Assembly: GCA_910574455.1 (NCBI GenBank)
Contig: CAJSYZ010000008.1
Location: forward strand, 1,800,707-1,864,706
Direction: 5' to 3'
Length of the DNA stretch: 64,000 bases
Origin: Trichaptum fuscoviolaceum
Lineage: Eukaryota; Basidiomycota; Agaricomycetes; Hymenochaetales; Trichaptaceae
Below are positions 37,381 through 49,200 of this stretch, in pieces; within the stretch, counting starts at the first letter, position 1; each line of letters begins with the position of its first letter. Under the pieces are notes generated by a model. It saw only the letters and a program-made list of their open reading frames with translations, did not search any database and was not told the origin of the DNA. A program made the position numbers and the translations under genes.

Positions 37381-38760
37381 TTACAAGACTTCGTAATCGC
37401 TGGAGACTATGTCCTTCCACCCAAATGCAACGTGCGCACCGCCCTGTGTGAACAAGGTTTCTCAGTACATCCGTTCCGTCGACTTGCGGATGAGACGACA
37501 TACCAAATGTTTTCCGCATTTGCCTGGCACCTTCACCCCGTCCACGGTGACCACAGCGTGGTACAGCTTGTCTCCGTTCTCCTCATAGCCCCCTTCGACG
37601 GGCTGCCTCCCGGCCGGGATATCCCCGTGCGATGCGCGCACCCATTCCATCTCAGTAGTAATGGGAAGCACGTCGTACCGTCCTGCGTCACGATGAAGCC
37701 AGTCAGCGCACAGTCATCAACAATAAAAACAAATACAGAGAAAACACAGAAGTGGGCACCGACCTTTATGCTCGAACTCCCCGCCGCCATAGGGCACGCG
37801 GCACGGTGTCGGGAGCAGGGCGGGCGCGACCTTGCACGGATGGACCGACGACGCGAACAGCGCTGAGCCGACGTACACAGGGGACACGCCGTCCGCGTCT
37901 CTGAACGGGGCGGAGCCGATCTGCGCCTCGTGCGGGAACGGCGAGTCCGTCGACAGCGGGAATCGGAAGCCCGACGGCGATGCGCGCTGGGTGTATGCAC
38001 CTGACTGCTGCTGCTGTGGCTGCTGCTGGTTATTTCCACGGCTCTGTTCGTGGCTGGGCTTCGGGAACATGTTGTTGACTGGCGCTGTCGACATCGTCGT
38101 CGGGACGCTGGGGAACGAAGGCGAGTGTGCTTGAGCACCCGGCTGCTGCTGTTGGGGCATACAGACGTGCTGCTGCTGGGAACTACAGACGTGCTGTTGC
38201 TCCGGGCTACAGATGTGCTGCTGCTGGGGACTACAGACGTGCTGTTGCTCGGGGTTACAGACGTGCTGCTGCTGATCGAGTCCACGGCTCTGTTCGTGAC
38301 TGGGCTGCGGGAACTTGTTGACTGGCGCTGTCGTCATCGTCGTCGGGACGCTGGGGAACGAAGGCGAGTGTGCTTGAGCACCTGGCTGCTGCTGTTGGGG
38401 CATACAGACGTGCTGCTGCTGGTCGAATCCACGGCTCTGTTCGTGACTGGGCTGCGGGAGCTTGTTGACTGGCGCTGTCGTCGTCGGAGGGACACTGGGG
38501 AACGAAGGCGCGTGTGCTTGAGAGCCTGGTACACTGGCTCCTGATGGCGCCAGAGGCGTCCCGACAAAGCTTGGCAGTCCCGGCACTGGCAAGCTCGGGT
38601 GTGTGCCCTTCGCGATCCCCTCAGGATGCTTGTCCGAATGGCATTTATCGTGTTTCTTCTTAATCTTCTCTTGCTTCTTCAGCAATTTCTTTTCATGCTT
38701 GCACAACGAGTTGGCATCTGATGAACTCGAACTGGACGAGTTGCTGCGACTGCGGGCCAT
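37381..38760 (-). CDS. DM9/DUF3421-domain protein, copy A (repeat-expanded)
   Basis: Three exons on the minus strand (38760-37764, 37682-37504, 37443-37381) give 412 aa. The N-terminal ~270 residues are Ser-, Lys- and then Gln/Pro-rich. They contain three copies of a ~45-residue unit (theme AHSPSFPSVP..APVN..PQPSHEQSRG) and five copies of an 8-residue unit (QQHVCxPx). The C-terminal ~140 residues form paired DM9 repeats: VYVGSALFASSVHPCKV, VPYGGGEFEHK, MEWVRASHGDIPAGRQPVEG, KLYHAVVTVDGVKVPGKC, ending SDYEVL. DM9 proteins of animals bind mannose or act in secretion; the fungal role is unknown. No signal peptide is seen. The last exon has FGWKDIVSSDYEVL, where copy B keeps FGGQERFASDYEVL. The 330 bases upstream hold TATA-like CATATATAAAG near 38832. 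Confidence 0.82.
38161..38280 (-). repeat. 24-bp tandem repeat, five units, in DM9 copy A
   Basis: ACAGACGTG-type units start at 38161, 38185, 38209, 38233 and 38257, exactly 24 bases apart, with minor substitutions. They encode the 8-residue QQHVC repeats on the minus strand. Copy B of the gene has a single equivalent without the HVC array. Confidence 0.85.
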
Positions 38761-39091
38761 GGAGGTTCTAGGAAGGAGAAAGAGGGGGACGGATATCGAT
38801 GATGGAACATTCATTCCTCCACCGTCAGCGAGCATATATAAAGAGTTTGAACGAGGCAATGCAAGCTCGTCACTATTTTCAAATTCATTCCAATAACATA
38901 TATAGCAAGGCCCGGGCGATGCTGCTGTGCAGATAACATGACCCGGCATTGAAAAGCGCCGGCGATAGCGACGATAAAAAGCATTGTATCTGAGACACAT
39001 TACATATATCTGAATGTATTGTACAAATACTCACATATTATCGCTACAAAAAGATCCACTTCAAATATTTTCTGGTCCAGTTATCTCAAGT

Positions 39092-40660
39092 TCATCGCTT
39101 TCCCTGAGCGTTCTTCAACGGCTGCCGAGCTACAGGATAACTTGAAGGCGTTTCCTCCCACTCATCGGAGTCAGGAGGGGGCAGATTCAACGCGGCACCG
39201 CGTGTGCTGTGCGCTGCCATGGGCGCGGATGGAACCGTCTTCGGACTAGCTGTGACTTCCTCCAGCAGGTTTACAGAGCTGCCCTTGGTGTAGATGGGTC
39301 TTCGTCACTGAGTCGTAGTCTATCGAGGTTTTGAGATAACCACCTAGTTGTGATACAAAATTAAATCCGAAGAAAACATATAATGATAGTCATAAATACC
39401 CACCTCGTTTCGTCTCGTCGATTGTGAATCCAATCCTTGCATGCTTCTCTGAATTGAATCAATATGTTGCCGAGATCATTATAGAGCTAGTGAAGTCTAT
39501 TAAGAGGTGTTGATCGTAAAGAGAGTTTCTCAGACGTACTCTCAAGCCTTCTTCCAGATCTCGCAAAATCTCCCGGTATTTGTGGTACCCTAAATCCAGA
39601 CTCTGCAGCGCATGTTCACGGTATTTCACGGCCTTGTCTTCCTTCCGTGACTGGATGAGTTGCTCATAACGAGCCTTTAAGAACAGAATTCAGTCGTTTA
39701 TTTTAGCATGAGATCTTGAGCATGGAAAACCCACCTTCATCTGCTCAAGTAGCTCATCCTGCTTCTCCGTAACCTCTTCAAAGCTATCCTTGAACTCGTT
39801 CCTGCGCTCCCGCACGCTCCCGTCTGTTGTTGACAATCTAGCAAGAGGACTTCCTCGAAGGATGCTGAAGTGAAAAATTGGGCCCGCAGGTTCTTGTGGG
39901 AGCCTTAGAGTTCTGCGCAAGAGCAACTTGGGTTGCCGAGGGGCCGACGAGTCAAGCCCACAACCGCAGCCTCTGACGGGGAGAAGCCTCGGCAAACCCA
40001 CAAGGAAGGCTAAGCCGACCGAGGTCTCCATAGATAGAGCCACCCATGTAAATGCATAATGAAGCGGTTTGCTTGCCTTAGGCCCACTATGAAACCTGCA
40101 ATGCAGGTGCGGAGATGTGCAACGCAAATGCGAATGCAGCCCGTAAAACCAACCCGCGAATGCGAGTGCGCAGTCTGAGTGGCACGATATTGGCCTCGTC
40201 CAGTGAATCCGGTGGCACGAATTAAGCCCCATCCGACGCAAGTGCAAATGCACGCCAACCAATCCAACACGAAAATGAATGCAAGGGAGCAAATACTCAA
40301 CGGGTCGAATGCCAATGCGAATACATGACAGACCGGGTGGCACGAACAAGGCCTCGTCCGACAGAGCTTTGTTATAGCGGGTAGCATCCGCTAGGCATTG
40401 AAAAGTGACTCGGTGGCACGAATAAGGCCTCGTCCGTCACAGACTTGCGAAATGCTCGCAGTCTTCATCATGCGTCGCCGCTGTCTTAAGGCTCGGAGTC
40501 GTCCTTGTTGTTGTGGTTGATGATGAAGAGACGCGACGCAGTTTGACGCGTGATCGCAGGCTTAGAAGTTGAATATTGTCTGCATCAGCCAAACGTCGAG
40601 CACGTTGAACAACGTCCAGCGCTTCTAACTGCACACGCAATGCGCGAGCGTGATTCTGCG
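39092..40660 (-). pseudogene. Truncated palA/RIM20 pseudogene (3' exons only)
   Basis: Collinear with 42302 to about 43217 of the intact palA/RIM20 gene, but it lacks everything upstream of the middle exons, including the BRO1 domain. One G is missing in a GGG run near 39286, relative to the intact copy, which shifts the frame of the last exon. The equivalent of exon 12 is interrupted at about 39797 by ~0.77 kb of foreign sequence. The matching part then resumes at about 40570, with a further internal deletion near 40595. There is no promoter or start. It is a by-product of the tandem duplication. Confidence 0.82.
39797..40565. mobile_element. Repeat-rich insertion of unknown type
   Basis: Absent from the corresponding position of the intact palA gene. 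It contains four degenerate copies of GTGGCACGAATAAGGCCTCG (about 40178, 40211, 40337, 40412) and many scattered AATGCGAATGC-like words. No long open frame, terminal inverted repeat or target-site duplication could be established by eye. It may be a nonautonomous element or a local satellite. Confidence 0.5.
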
Positions 40661-40669
40661 TCTGCGTGT

Positions 40670-43217
40670 TATGTATTTGAACCGCGCTCAATTGACCCTC
40701 TTATGTTGATGTTGTTGTACCGCATAGTACATGTAGTATATATACCCCAAAAATTCAATCCATGTCTGACTGCATGCTCTGTGTTGTTCAGCCAGTCCAC
40801 CTGTGGTTATATGTACTGCTAAATTACGAGTCCAAGCTTCAAATCTACGCCACTACTTCCAGCACCTTTCAACGCAGTAACGGTTCGTTAGAATATCACA
40901 AGAAAAGTACATAAAAAAGCTAGCATGAACTCACAAGACTTCGTAATCGCTGGCGAATCTCTCCTGCCCCCCAAATGCAACGTGCGCACCGCCCTTTGTG
41001 TTCTTTTCAGCATATCCGTTCCGTAAACTAGCGGATGAGACGACATACCAAATGTTTTCCGCATTTGCCTGGAACCTTCACCCCGTCGACAATGACAAGA
41101 GCGTGGTACAGCTTGCCTCCGTTCTCCTCATAGCCCCCTTCGACGGGCTGCCTTCCGGCTGGGATATCCCCGTGCGATGCGCGCACCCACTCCATGTCAT
41201 TCGTGATCGGAAGCAGGTCGTACCGTCCTGTATACGGCTAGTCAGCGCGCAGTCAACAACCGACACATCGCATCCACAGTAAAACGAATGCAAAGAACCC
41301 AGAACACCGACCTTTATGCTCGAACTCCCCGCCTCCATAGGGCACGCGGCACGGCGTTGGGTGCAGGCTGGGCGCGACCTTGCACGGATGGACCGACGAC
41401 GCGAACAGCGCTGAGCCGACGTACACAGGGGACACGCCGTCCGCGTCTCTGAACGGGGCGGAGCCGATCTGCTCCTCGTGCGGGAACGGCGAGTCCGTCG
41501 ACAGCGGGAGTCTGAAGCCCGACGGCGGGGCGCGCTGGGTGTATGCGCCTGACTGCTGCTGCGGGCTGCCGATGTGCTGCTGGTCGAGGCCGCGGCTCTG
41601 CTCGTGGCTGGGCTGCGGGAACATGTTGTTGCCCGGCGCTGTCGTAGGAGGAACGCTGGGGAACGAAGGCGAGTGCGCTTGAGTGCCTTGTGCAAACGAT
41701 GGCATCAGAGGCATCCCGAGAAAGCTTGGTGGCATTCCCGGCAGACTTGGGTGTGCGGAGCTCGTCGCGGTCCCATACTGCTTGTCCGAGCCTTTATTGT
41801 GTTTCTTCTTGTCCTTGTCCTGCTTCTTCAACTTGTTCTTGCCATGCTTGCCCGACGAGGAGTTGCTATCTGATGAACTCGAACTGGACGAGGAGTTGCT
41901 GCGACTGCGTGCCATGGAGGTTTGAGGAAGGGGAGAAAGGTCAATGAGTATCGATGATGGAACTTTCCAGCGACGTCAGCGAGTGTATTTAAGGAGTTTC
42001 GACGAGGCAATGTAAGCTCATTAATCGATTCCGACCCATATAGATCGCAAGGCAGTGGCGATGCTGCTGTGCAGAATCTGCAGATACTGTATAGGCAGTA
42101 TTGACTGTCTAAGTAACCCGGCGTTGGAAAGCGCCTGCGACGGCGACAGGACATAAGCATTGTATTTAATACACATTACATAGCTATAACCTACATGCAT
42201 TGCACAATAAGTGCTCACATCTCGCGACAGAAACAAGGGATTGGTATTATCACTACAAAAGATCCACTTCCTGGTCCAATTCTCCGATGCTCTCCCTAAA
42301 CTCATCGCCTTCCCTGCGCGTTCTTCGGCGGCTGCGGAGCTACAGGATAAGGCGTTTCTTCCCACTCATCGGAGTCAGGAGGGGGCAGATCTAGCGCAGC
42401 ACCGCGTGTGCTGTGCGCTGCCATGGGCGCTGATGGAACCGCCTTCGAACTGGCTGTGACCTCTTCCTGCAGGTTCACGGAGCTGCCCTTGGGTGTAGAT
42501 GGATCTTCGTCACTGATCCGTAATCTATCGAGGTTCTGAGATAACCACCTAGATGGGATACAAAAGTAAGCAAAAAAATGAACACAGAGAAGGCTATAAT
42601 TACCCACCTCGTTTCGTCTCGTCTAGTGCGAACCCAGTCCTTGCATGCCTCCCTGAATTGAATCAGTATTTTACCGAGATCATTATAGAACTAGGGTAAT
42701 ATAATTAGACAAGTAGATCGTAAAGAGTTTTCTCGGACGTACTCTCAAGCCTTCTTCCAGATCTCGCAAAATCTCCCGGTATTTGTGGTACCCTAAATCA
42801 AGAGTCTGTAACGCATGTTCACGCTCTTTCACGGACTTGTCTTCCTTCCGTGACTGGATGAATTGTTCATAACGAGCCTTTAATAACAAAATCAATCGTT
42901 TATTATACCATGAGATCTTAAGCATGAAAAACCCACCTTCATCTGCTCAAGTAGCTCATCCTGCTTCTCCGTAACCTCTTCAATGCTATCCTTGAACTTC
43001 TCATACTTGTTCATCTCCTCGTCGAGCGTAGTCTCGAACATTGCAGGTTCAACGTCCGTCCACCTCTCAATACCGGATGCCTGACGCATGATCCGGGGCT
43101 GGATATTGTCTGCATCAGCCAAACGTCGAGCACGTTGTACGATTTGTGCTCGGGTCGCCCGGAGGTCGTCCAGCGCTTCCAGCTGCACACGCAACGCGCG
43201 AGCGTGATTCTGCGTCG
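40670..43217. repeat. Segmental tandem duplication, copy B
   Basis: Matches copy A (37134-40660) in order and orientation. It includes the 3' flank, the DM9-B gene, its promoter, and the 3' exons of palA. This copy keeps the natural continuation into the intact palA/RIM20 gene, so the original arrangement was probably DM9 gene followed by palA. Confidence 0.85.
40931..41915 (-). CDS. DM9/DUF3421-domain protein, copy B
   Basis: Three exons on the minus strand (41915-41312, 41227-41049, 40993-40931) give 281 aa. It is the paralogue of the 37381-38760 gene, with the same start (MARSRSNSSSSSSS), Lys-rich stretch, single Pro/Gln/Ser unit, DM9 domain and exon phases. The DM9 region reads VYVGSALFASSVHPCKV, GGGEFEHK, MEWVRASHGDIPAGRQ, VDGVKVPGKC, FGGQERFASDYEVL. 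The last phrase fits the DM9 consensus (GGxE then YEVL) better than copy A, so copy B is the less derived paralogue. The acceptor of the last exon is CAAAG, where copy A has CACAG. 386 bases separate its start from the palA stop (41916-42301), with TGTATTTAAGG at about 41983 as a TATA-like word. Confidence 0.82.
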
Positions 43218-45524
43218 CCACATTCGACGCATCTTTCCTACCTCCTGTTGGCACTGTAGACGATGGAACCCACTCTTCGAGGTCTTCCTGATTATCAGAT
43301 CGTTTAGAAACGTTATTTCTAAAGTAATCGATTGTCTTTGTACCTCTTCCCAGGTGAGTCTCGTTACAGCCTCCTCCCACTCCTCCCACTTCTGTCGAAC
43401 AGTCTCATCGCTCTCTGTGGCATGGTCAAGCATTTGTCGATATCGTCTCTCCTTGTTAGTGAGGTCGACGTTTGCCTCGTACGATGGTTGTCGGTCCCAT
43501 GGCCGCCCATCCTTCGCTGCGTTCTTTCGAATCCCCTCATCCTCTGACGCCTCTTGATCGAGCATATCCATCGCCTGACGAGAGACTATCAATAAGCCAC
43601 TTTCACCTGCATATTTTGTGCACTACGCACCTGATCTAATATCTCTCTGCATCGTTGAGCAAGGTGTTCCGCATTTTCTAAAGATCCGTCAATTCGGGCA
43701 GGCCCGTCCTCTAGTCTAACTTCTTCAGCTTTTCGAAGCAAACTGGGGGGAAGGCCGACAGGTTTGTCAAGGGCCTCAAGGGAAGCAGGTAGTCTTAATT
43801 CTTGCATAGTTCTGTGTCACTCGTCAGAATCCAGCTCAACGTGACAATTTGTTGTGCTGACCTATCTGCAGCTGTGTCAAGCTTGGCAGCGACATTGTAG
43901 ACCTCTTCTTTTAACCAATTTTCCACCCGATCCCTATAAATATCTTGAGAAAAATTGAAGTTAATCATCTTTGAAGCCCCGCGAGATTGATATCTTTACC
44001 AACAGCTACTCGCGCCCCCCAGCCTACCAGGTCGCCAAAAATCATTCCATCGTTCCCGAGTACTGATTTCGGGTCCTGCAAGCCAGGTGGCACATTGCTT
44101 TGCACCATAGAGATCTCCGGGATAACAGGAAGGGAAGAAAACGGCGGTATGTCATGGTGATAAATGAGATCGTTATCGCGTTCAGCGCGATTGTAACTCT
44201 TCTCTAGGGTATCAATCAAAGACTTTTTGTATCGTCGTTAAGTTCATACGTTCTACGTGTTTCATTTTGAGAAGAATGCGGGCGTACTTTGATGTCGTCT
44301 AACACGGGTTTCGCAACGTATGCACGTCGAGCTATATCGTACCCCTTCTTTGCCAATGACTTGGCTTCAAGAAGGCGAGCGAGCTCGAGGCCATATTTAT
44401 TCGATTCAAGGTCATCTACACTCTTGCGATACTGGGCAGCAGCTTCAAAATGATACCGTTTAGTGTCTATATGCGCAAGCCACTCCTACTCAAAGCTCGT
44501 CAGTGACCTGAATGAACCGTATTGCCTATATTATACAAACCGATGGTAGAACATGCAGTGATTGCGATTCACGTATGGTAGATGCGGAAAGGCGGTAGAA
44601 GGATGCCACCTGAATTCAATGTGAGAGATTTGCAGACAAAAACGAACTTCATGTTACCTTCGCAGCAAGCTTGGCAATGACAGCGTTCTTATAGTGGTCT
44701 GTATATGGAGTGGGATCAGCTCCCTCAACGAAGATATTCATCCCTTACCTACCCATGACAGCCCTCTGCCAAGCACACTCCTGTGCCTGTGCCAGCATCA
44801 ACATTTCCAGACTTCGCAAGACGGGCTCGCTTAGTTCATCGATTCGTGCATACTCGTCCAGTGTCTGCGCTAGCGGAGGGAGTGCGGAAGCAATGAGATG
44901 CTTTAATACTCCAGCAGAGCTCTATAAGCTCGGAGTTAAGGAGTGAGTCTTACAGACTGATTAAAAATAGGACAGAGGGCGGCGATACCCACTTGATAGA
45001 ATGCATTTGCTCGCTTTATGCCCTCTGCATGAGATCGATCCTCAGCTCTGGCTAACTGGGAGTATAATGCTGCGAGATTGAATAAAGTCGCTGCACGTTC
45101 ATAGGCGAGGTTCGGGATAGTAACCCATGGGCTCGACGACTGCATTGCAGCAGCGTAGGGAATATCTAGGCCAATCTAGCGTAGGTAATTGTCAGTAGCT
45201 GGCCCAAAAATGTCCGTGCCGGAAGACTTACGTCGACGGGCAGCTTCGTTAACACGAAGGTCAATTGAGCGTAGTACCTGTGGCATCTCGGTCAACGCAG
45301 GCTCATTCGAGAGAAAGCATTACTGACTTGATGAGAGCTTCAGCTCTACTGACATGACTTGTCTCTACAGATGCATCCTTTCTTAATTGCTCCCACCTCT
45401 CAATGTCCCATTTGAAAGCATCGGGATGCGTGTCGGTATGGTTTTGCTGTATGTATTCCCGAACAGCTGATCGGATGGGTATCAGAGACGTCTTCTTGAA
45501 TGGTATCGAGATGTGGTTGCTCAT
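42302..45524 (-). CDS. RIM20: pH-response regulator PalA/RIM20, BRO1-domain protein
   Basis: Fifteen exons on the minus strand: 45524-45328, 45277-45232, 45175-44993, 44921-44753, 44698-44658, 44609-44541, 44485-44288, 44222-44000, 43943-43862, 43811-43631, 43574-43344, 43287-42937, 42877-42743, 42690-42608, 42548-42302. Total 811 aa, the normal size. The BRO1 domain (about residues 1-375) starts MSNHISIPFKKTSL and includes YYAQLTFVLTKLPVDIGLD, NLAYERAATLFNLAALYSQL, SSAGVLKHLI and DHYKNAVIAKLAAK. The V domain is coiled and charged (LRLPASLEALDKPVGLP, RYEQFIQSRKEDKS). The tail is Pro-rich (EETPYPVAPQPP). PalA/Rim20 binds ESCRT-III Snf7 and the Rim101/PacC factor in ambient-pH signalling at endosomes. 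ALIX/Bro1 is the alternative family, but the N-terminus and length favour PalA. Its 3' exons are duplicated at 39092-40660. Confidence 0.9.
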
Positions 45525-46280
45525 CGGGTTCGCGGACAGGTGGGCAAGCAGTCCAGGACTCGGAAATCGATTCAGTGAAGATGCGATCGCTCGAGAGGGG
45601 CCGAAGTCAGTGGATTGCACAGTGAATCTGAGAGTTCGGACTGCACTCCGAGCAGCTAGATGGTGTCAAGAGGTTAAGATAGTTACGCTGCAAAGTTGAG
45701 GGTACAAAGAAGTGTGTTCGTTCACAGCCACTCCTTTCTGAGAGCAGCTTGGCGGAGGTATATAGTATTTCGATGACTCAAGCCACGTGCTGAAAACACT
45801 TGAATCCTTCACTCATCGGTGTTCCCTAGAACAAAGACTAGTATTCAAATTTGAATGTGTTGTATGTATGCAAAATAGCACGACATATTAGGAACTACTC
45901 ACTATCGTGGTTTATTGCCCGGGTTCGTATATAAGGAGATGCAAGCGAAAACAAGCGCCCGAACCTCAGCAGCCTCGGGTCGCGGGTCATCCGACTCGGA
46001 TTCCGGGTGCCCTGACCTGACGCGTCACACTTCAACTTGAAGTTCATATTTATCCCCACGTGGCACCGTGTGTCTTACATAATCCATGTAAGAAAGTCTT
46101 GAGGCAAAGGGCGACTCATTAGGTGACTAGGCCTTGCTGTAGCACACGACGTCAAAGGCAGCTTGTATCCGCAGCCATACCAGCTCAGCAGCTTCTTTAT
46201 CGCTTTATCATACATCTCCTTTACGATACACTTCCACGACCCCTGTGCTTGCAACAACGAGCGGCTCGGACATAGGGAAG
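45525..46280. promoter_or_regulatory. Divergent palA / exportin-T promoter region with TGACGCGTCA palindrome
   Basis: 756 bases between divergent starts. A 10-base perfect palindrome TGACGCGTCA (46018-46027) combines an MluI box (ACGCGT) with CRE-like half sites, about 255 bases before the exportin-T ATG. GTATATAAGG near 45929 is TATA-like. No coding signal is seen. Confidence 0.45.
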
Positions 46281-49200
46281 ATGGACGAAACAGTTAATCA
46301 GATTGCACAAGCAATCGTGGTGGCCTCTGACGTTAGCCAGGTCCAGTTGCATCCGCAAGCTCTGCAGTTCATACAAGAAACTATCAAAAATTCTAGCGAG
46401 CCCTGGAGACTAGGGCTGGCATTGTTCGTCGACTCGAACCCGGATGGCTCTCGGAAACACCCTGTGCAAGTCCGGTTCTACGGCTTACGGGTTCTTGAAG
46501 AATACCTCGACAGTCGCTATGAGCCATTGGATGAGAATGCTTTTCAAAACATTCGGCAAGCTCTTGTCTCATACATTCAGTCGGAATATGTGCTTGGGCA
46601 AGCTGAGGGGAGTGCATCGTGTGAGCATTGAGCTAAGTTTTCTTTGTCGCATTAAATTTTTGACCGGCACGTAGATATTCGAAATAAATTCTCTCATACT
46701 TTGACGCTTTTCTTCCTGTGCACGTACCTCGAACAATGGCCAACCTTCTTCACCGACTTCTTCACGCTCATCCGTTCCCGGCAACCTCAGTCATCTCAAG
46801 CGCCAGAGTTCAACCCTCATATTTCCTTACTCCTCTTCCATCTTGTCACTGAAATTTCCGGGGAGGTTGCAGACCAGATGTTAAAATCCGCACGCGCATT
46901 CAATGCTGCGCGACATGCTCGAGATGGCAAAGTGCGCGATGCGGTGCGCGAGAGGGATGCTGCAGCTATCAATGAAGCTGTTTTGACGATCGTAGCGGAA
47001 GGGACGGCGATGATGGAACGTGTTCGGAAAGAGGAAGTGTCATTGAACTTGGATAGCCTGGTAGAAGTGGTAGAGTGGGGTATTCGAACATTCGGGTCCT
47101 ACGTTGGTGAGTTCCTCTGAAGCGCTTTATGAATGTGTTCACCCATCAGCTTTCCGTAGGGTGGATCGATATAAATCTGACTGTTACGCCGACCACTATT
47201 CCCCTCCTCTTCCAGCTCATAGCCGACCCGTCCCTTCCCATTCGACTGGCTACCTCTACAGCATTCCTCCGTATGATTTCAAAAGGACTGAAAGAGTCAA
47301 GCGATAAACTGCAGTTATTCAAAGTTCTCTCCCTCGGCCAAGTTTTAGAGGCCTTAGAAGAAAAGACCCGGCAAGAACAAATAAATCGCAGAGACGACAC
47401 CGATGAGGGCGAGGAGTCGTACCGAGAAGCTCTTGGCCGATTATTGAATGCCTATGGACTCGAAGTCGCAAAATTGGCTGATGACGTATGTATCATTGAT
47501 CTCAGTGCAAATGTACAGTAGTCAGACCTTCCTTTGGCAGAGTAATGCATCAGAAGAAGTCAAGCTCGGTGCTGCTGCGATGCTATCAGAGCTCCGTTCC
47601 CCCATGCTCCGATTCTTAGCAGATCCATATGATGACACGACATCGACAATTTTCCCTCTCCTTTCTAATTTACTACAATCCGTAAGGTTTACTCGTACTC
47701 AATTATTCGGGATCGAATTTAACAACTCCTTTTGACTTTCTTTAGCTAAAGAAGGTCAAGCGGCTCGAGCCAGAAAAGATTACCGACGATACTAGAGCGT
47801 TCCTATCTTCTACTGTAGAAGCCATCTTACAAAAGATGAAGTGGGACGATGATGCCGAATTCGATGACATAGATGAGGACGACAAACATGCCTTTGAATC
47901 CTTACGAAAAGTACGTCGGTTCTTGGGATGGCTTTCGAGTAGAGCGCACTAAGCTCCTGGCTGCAGGGCGAACTCCGGTCAACTCTTGACTCTATTCTCG
48001 TCATAGATCAAGATATCGTTATCCGCGCAGTCCAAAACCTCATAATGAACACTTTGTCTGCATTCGAAAGTGGTTCGTCTTTAAAATGGACGGATGCGGA
48101 GCTGGCCATTTATCTCGTATACATCTTCAGCGACGTGAATAAATGTCCGTTCGCATACCATATAATTAAATGTTATACGCGCTAATATGTTACTCTCCAG
48201 CTGGAGGGAAAGGTAGGGCTGCATTCTGCTATACGCCCGCACTAGCAAAGGACCAAAGGAAAAGCACAGACTACTCTGAATATTCATTGACACCCCATGG
48301 TGAGATGCTATACGCTCTAGTGCGATCGGGTATCTGTGTCTACCCGCATAACGCTGTCGCGATGCAGTTTTTTGAAACCTGCGCTCGGTATGGCGACTTC
48401 TTCAAGGTGCGAAAAGACTGTATCGTCCCCCTTTTGGAGGCTATGGTTGGACCTCGGTATGCTGTCTTTCGTATTTTCTCTTAAAACAAATGGTACTCAG
48501 ATGCTCATGATGAACAGGGGCGTCCACCATCCCGATTCAAGTGTTCGGTTGCGGGTATTCTATCTCTTTTACAAGTTCATCAGGGAGGACCGAAATGAAA
48601 TACCAGTTGAGCTAGTTGAGACACTCCTCAATGGCATTCGGGACGTTTTGGTTATTGATATCGTCCTCCCTGAGCTGGAAAACCCCGCCGAGCAGGACCT
48701 CCTTACAGAGGCGATCAACAATGCGGGTGCATTCGAATCACAATTATATCTCTTCGAAGTCGTCGGAATACTCATCTCCCTCCTCTACAAAAATCCGGAG
48801 CACACCCAAGCTCTCTTATCTAACGTTGTTCAGCCTCTACTAGACGAGCTGCAGCTAAGCCTGCAAAGTATCAAGTCTCCACAGGACGTCATCCACATTG
48901 TGAAAGTCCACCACATAATCATGGCACTCGGAAATATCGCGAAGGGCTACCCGGACATGCCGTCGCCACCTCCAGAAAACTACATCGCGCCTCCAGTAGC
49001 TATCTTCCGGCAAATGGCGCAAGCGATCGCTGTGTCACTAGAGGCGATGAACGTCTTCAAGGTCGTCCGTGATGCGGCACGCTTTGCGTTCGGTCGACTT
49101 GTGGCGACAGCAGGTTCGAATGTTACCGACTTCCTTCCGCCTTTGATGTCCAATCTGCTGGCGCATTTTGAGCCAACAGAACTTGTCGACTTCATGACCT

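Larger units (their letters stand above)
37134..40660. repeat. Segmental tandem duplication, copy A
   Basis: This block and 40670-43217 are head-to-tail copies. Both begin with the same sequence (ATGTATTTGAAC, then GCGCTCAATTGACCC) in the 3' flank of a DM9 gene. They run through the DM9 gene and on into the 3' part of a palA/RIM20 gene. Copy A ends inside a palA exon at GATTCTGCGTC (about 40650-40660), and copy B starts a few bases later. Copy A is longer because of an inserted block (39797-40565) and expanded repeats in its DM9 gene. Confidence 0.85.

Noticed and set aside
39690..40349. Minus-strand frame across the palA pseudogene and the insertion
   Set aside because: It crosses the insertion boundary; the first part is the palA remnant and the rest is repeat-derived, so it is not a gene.
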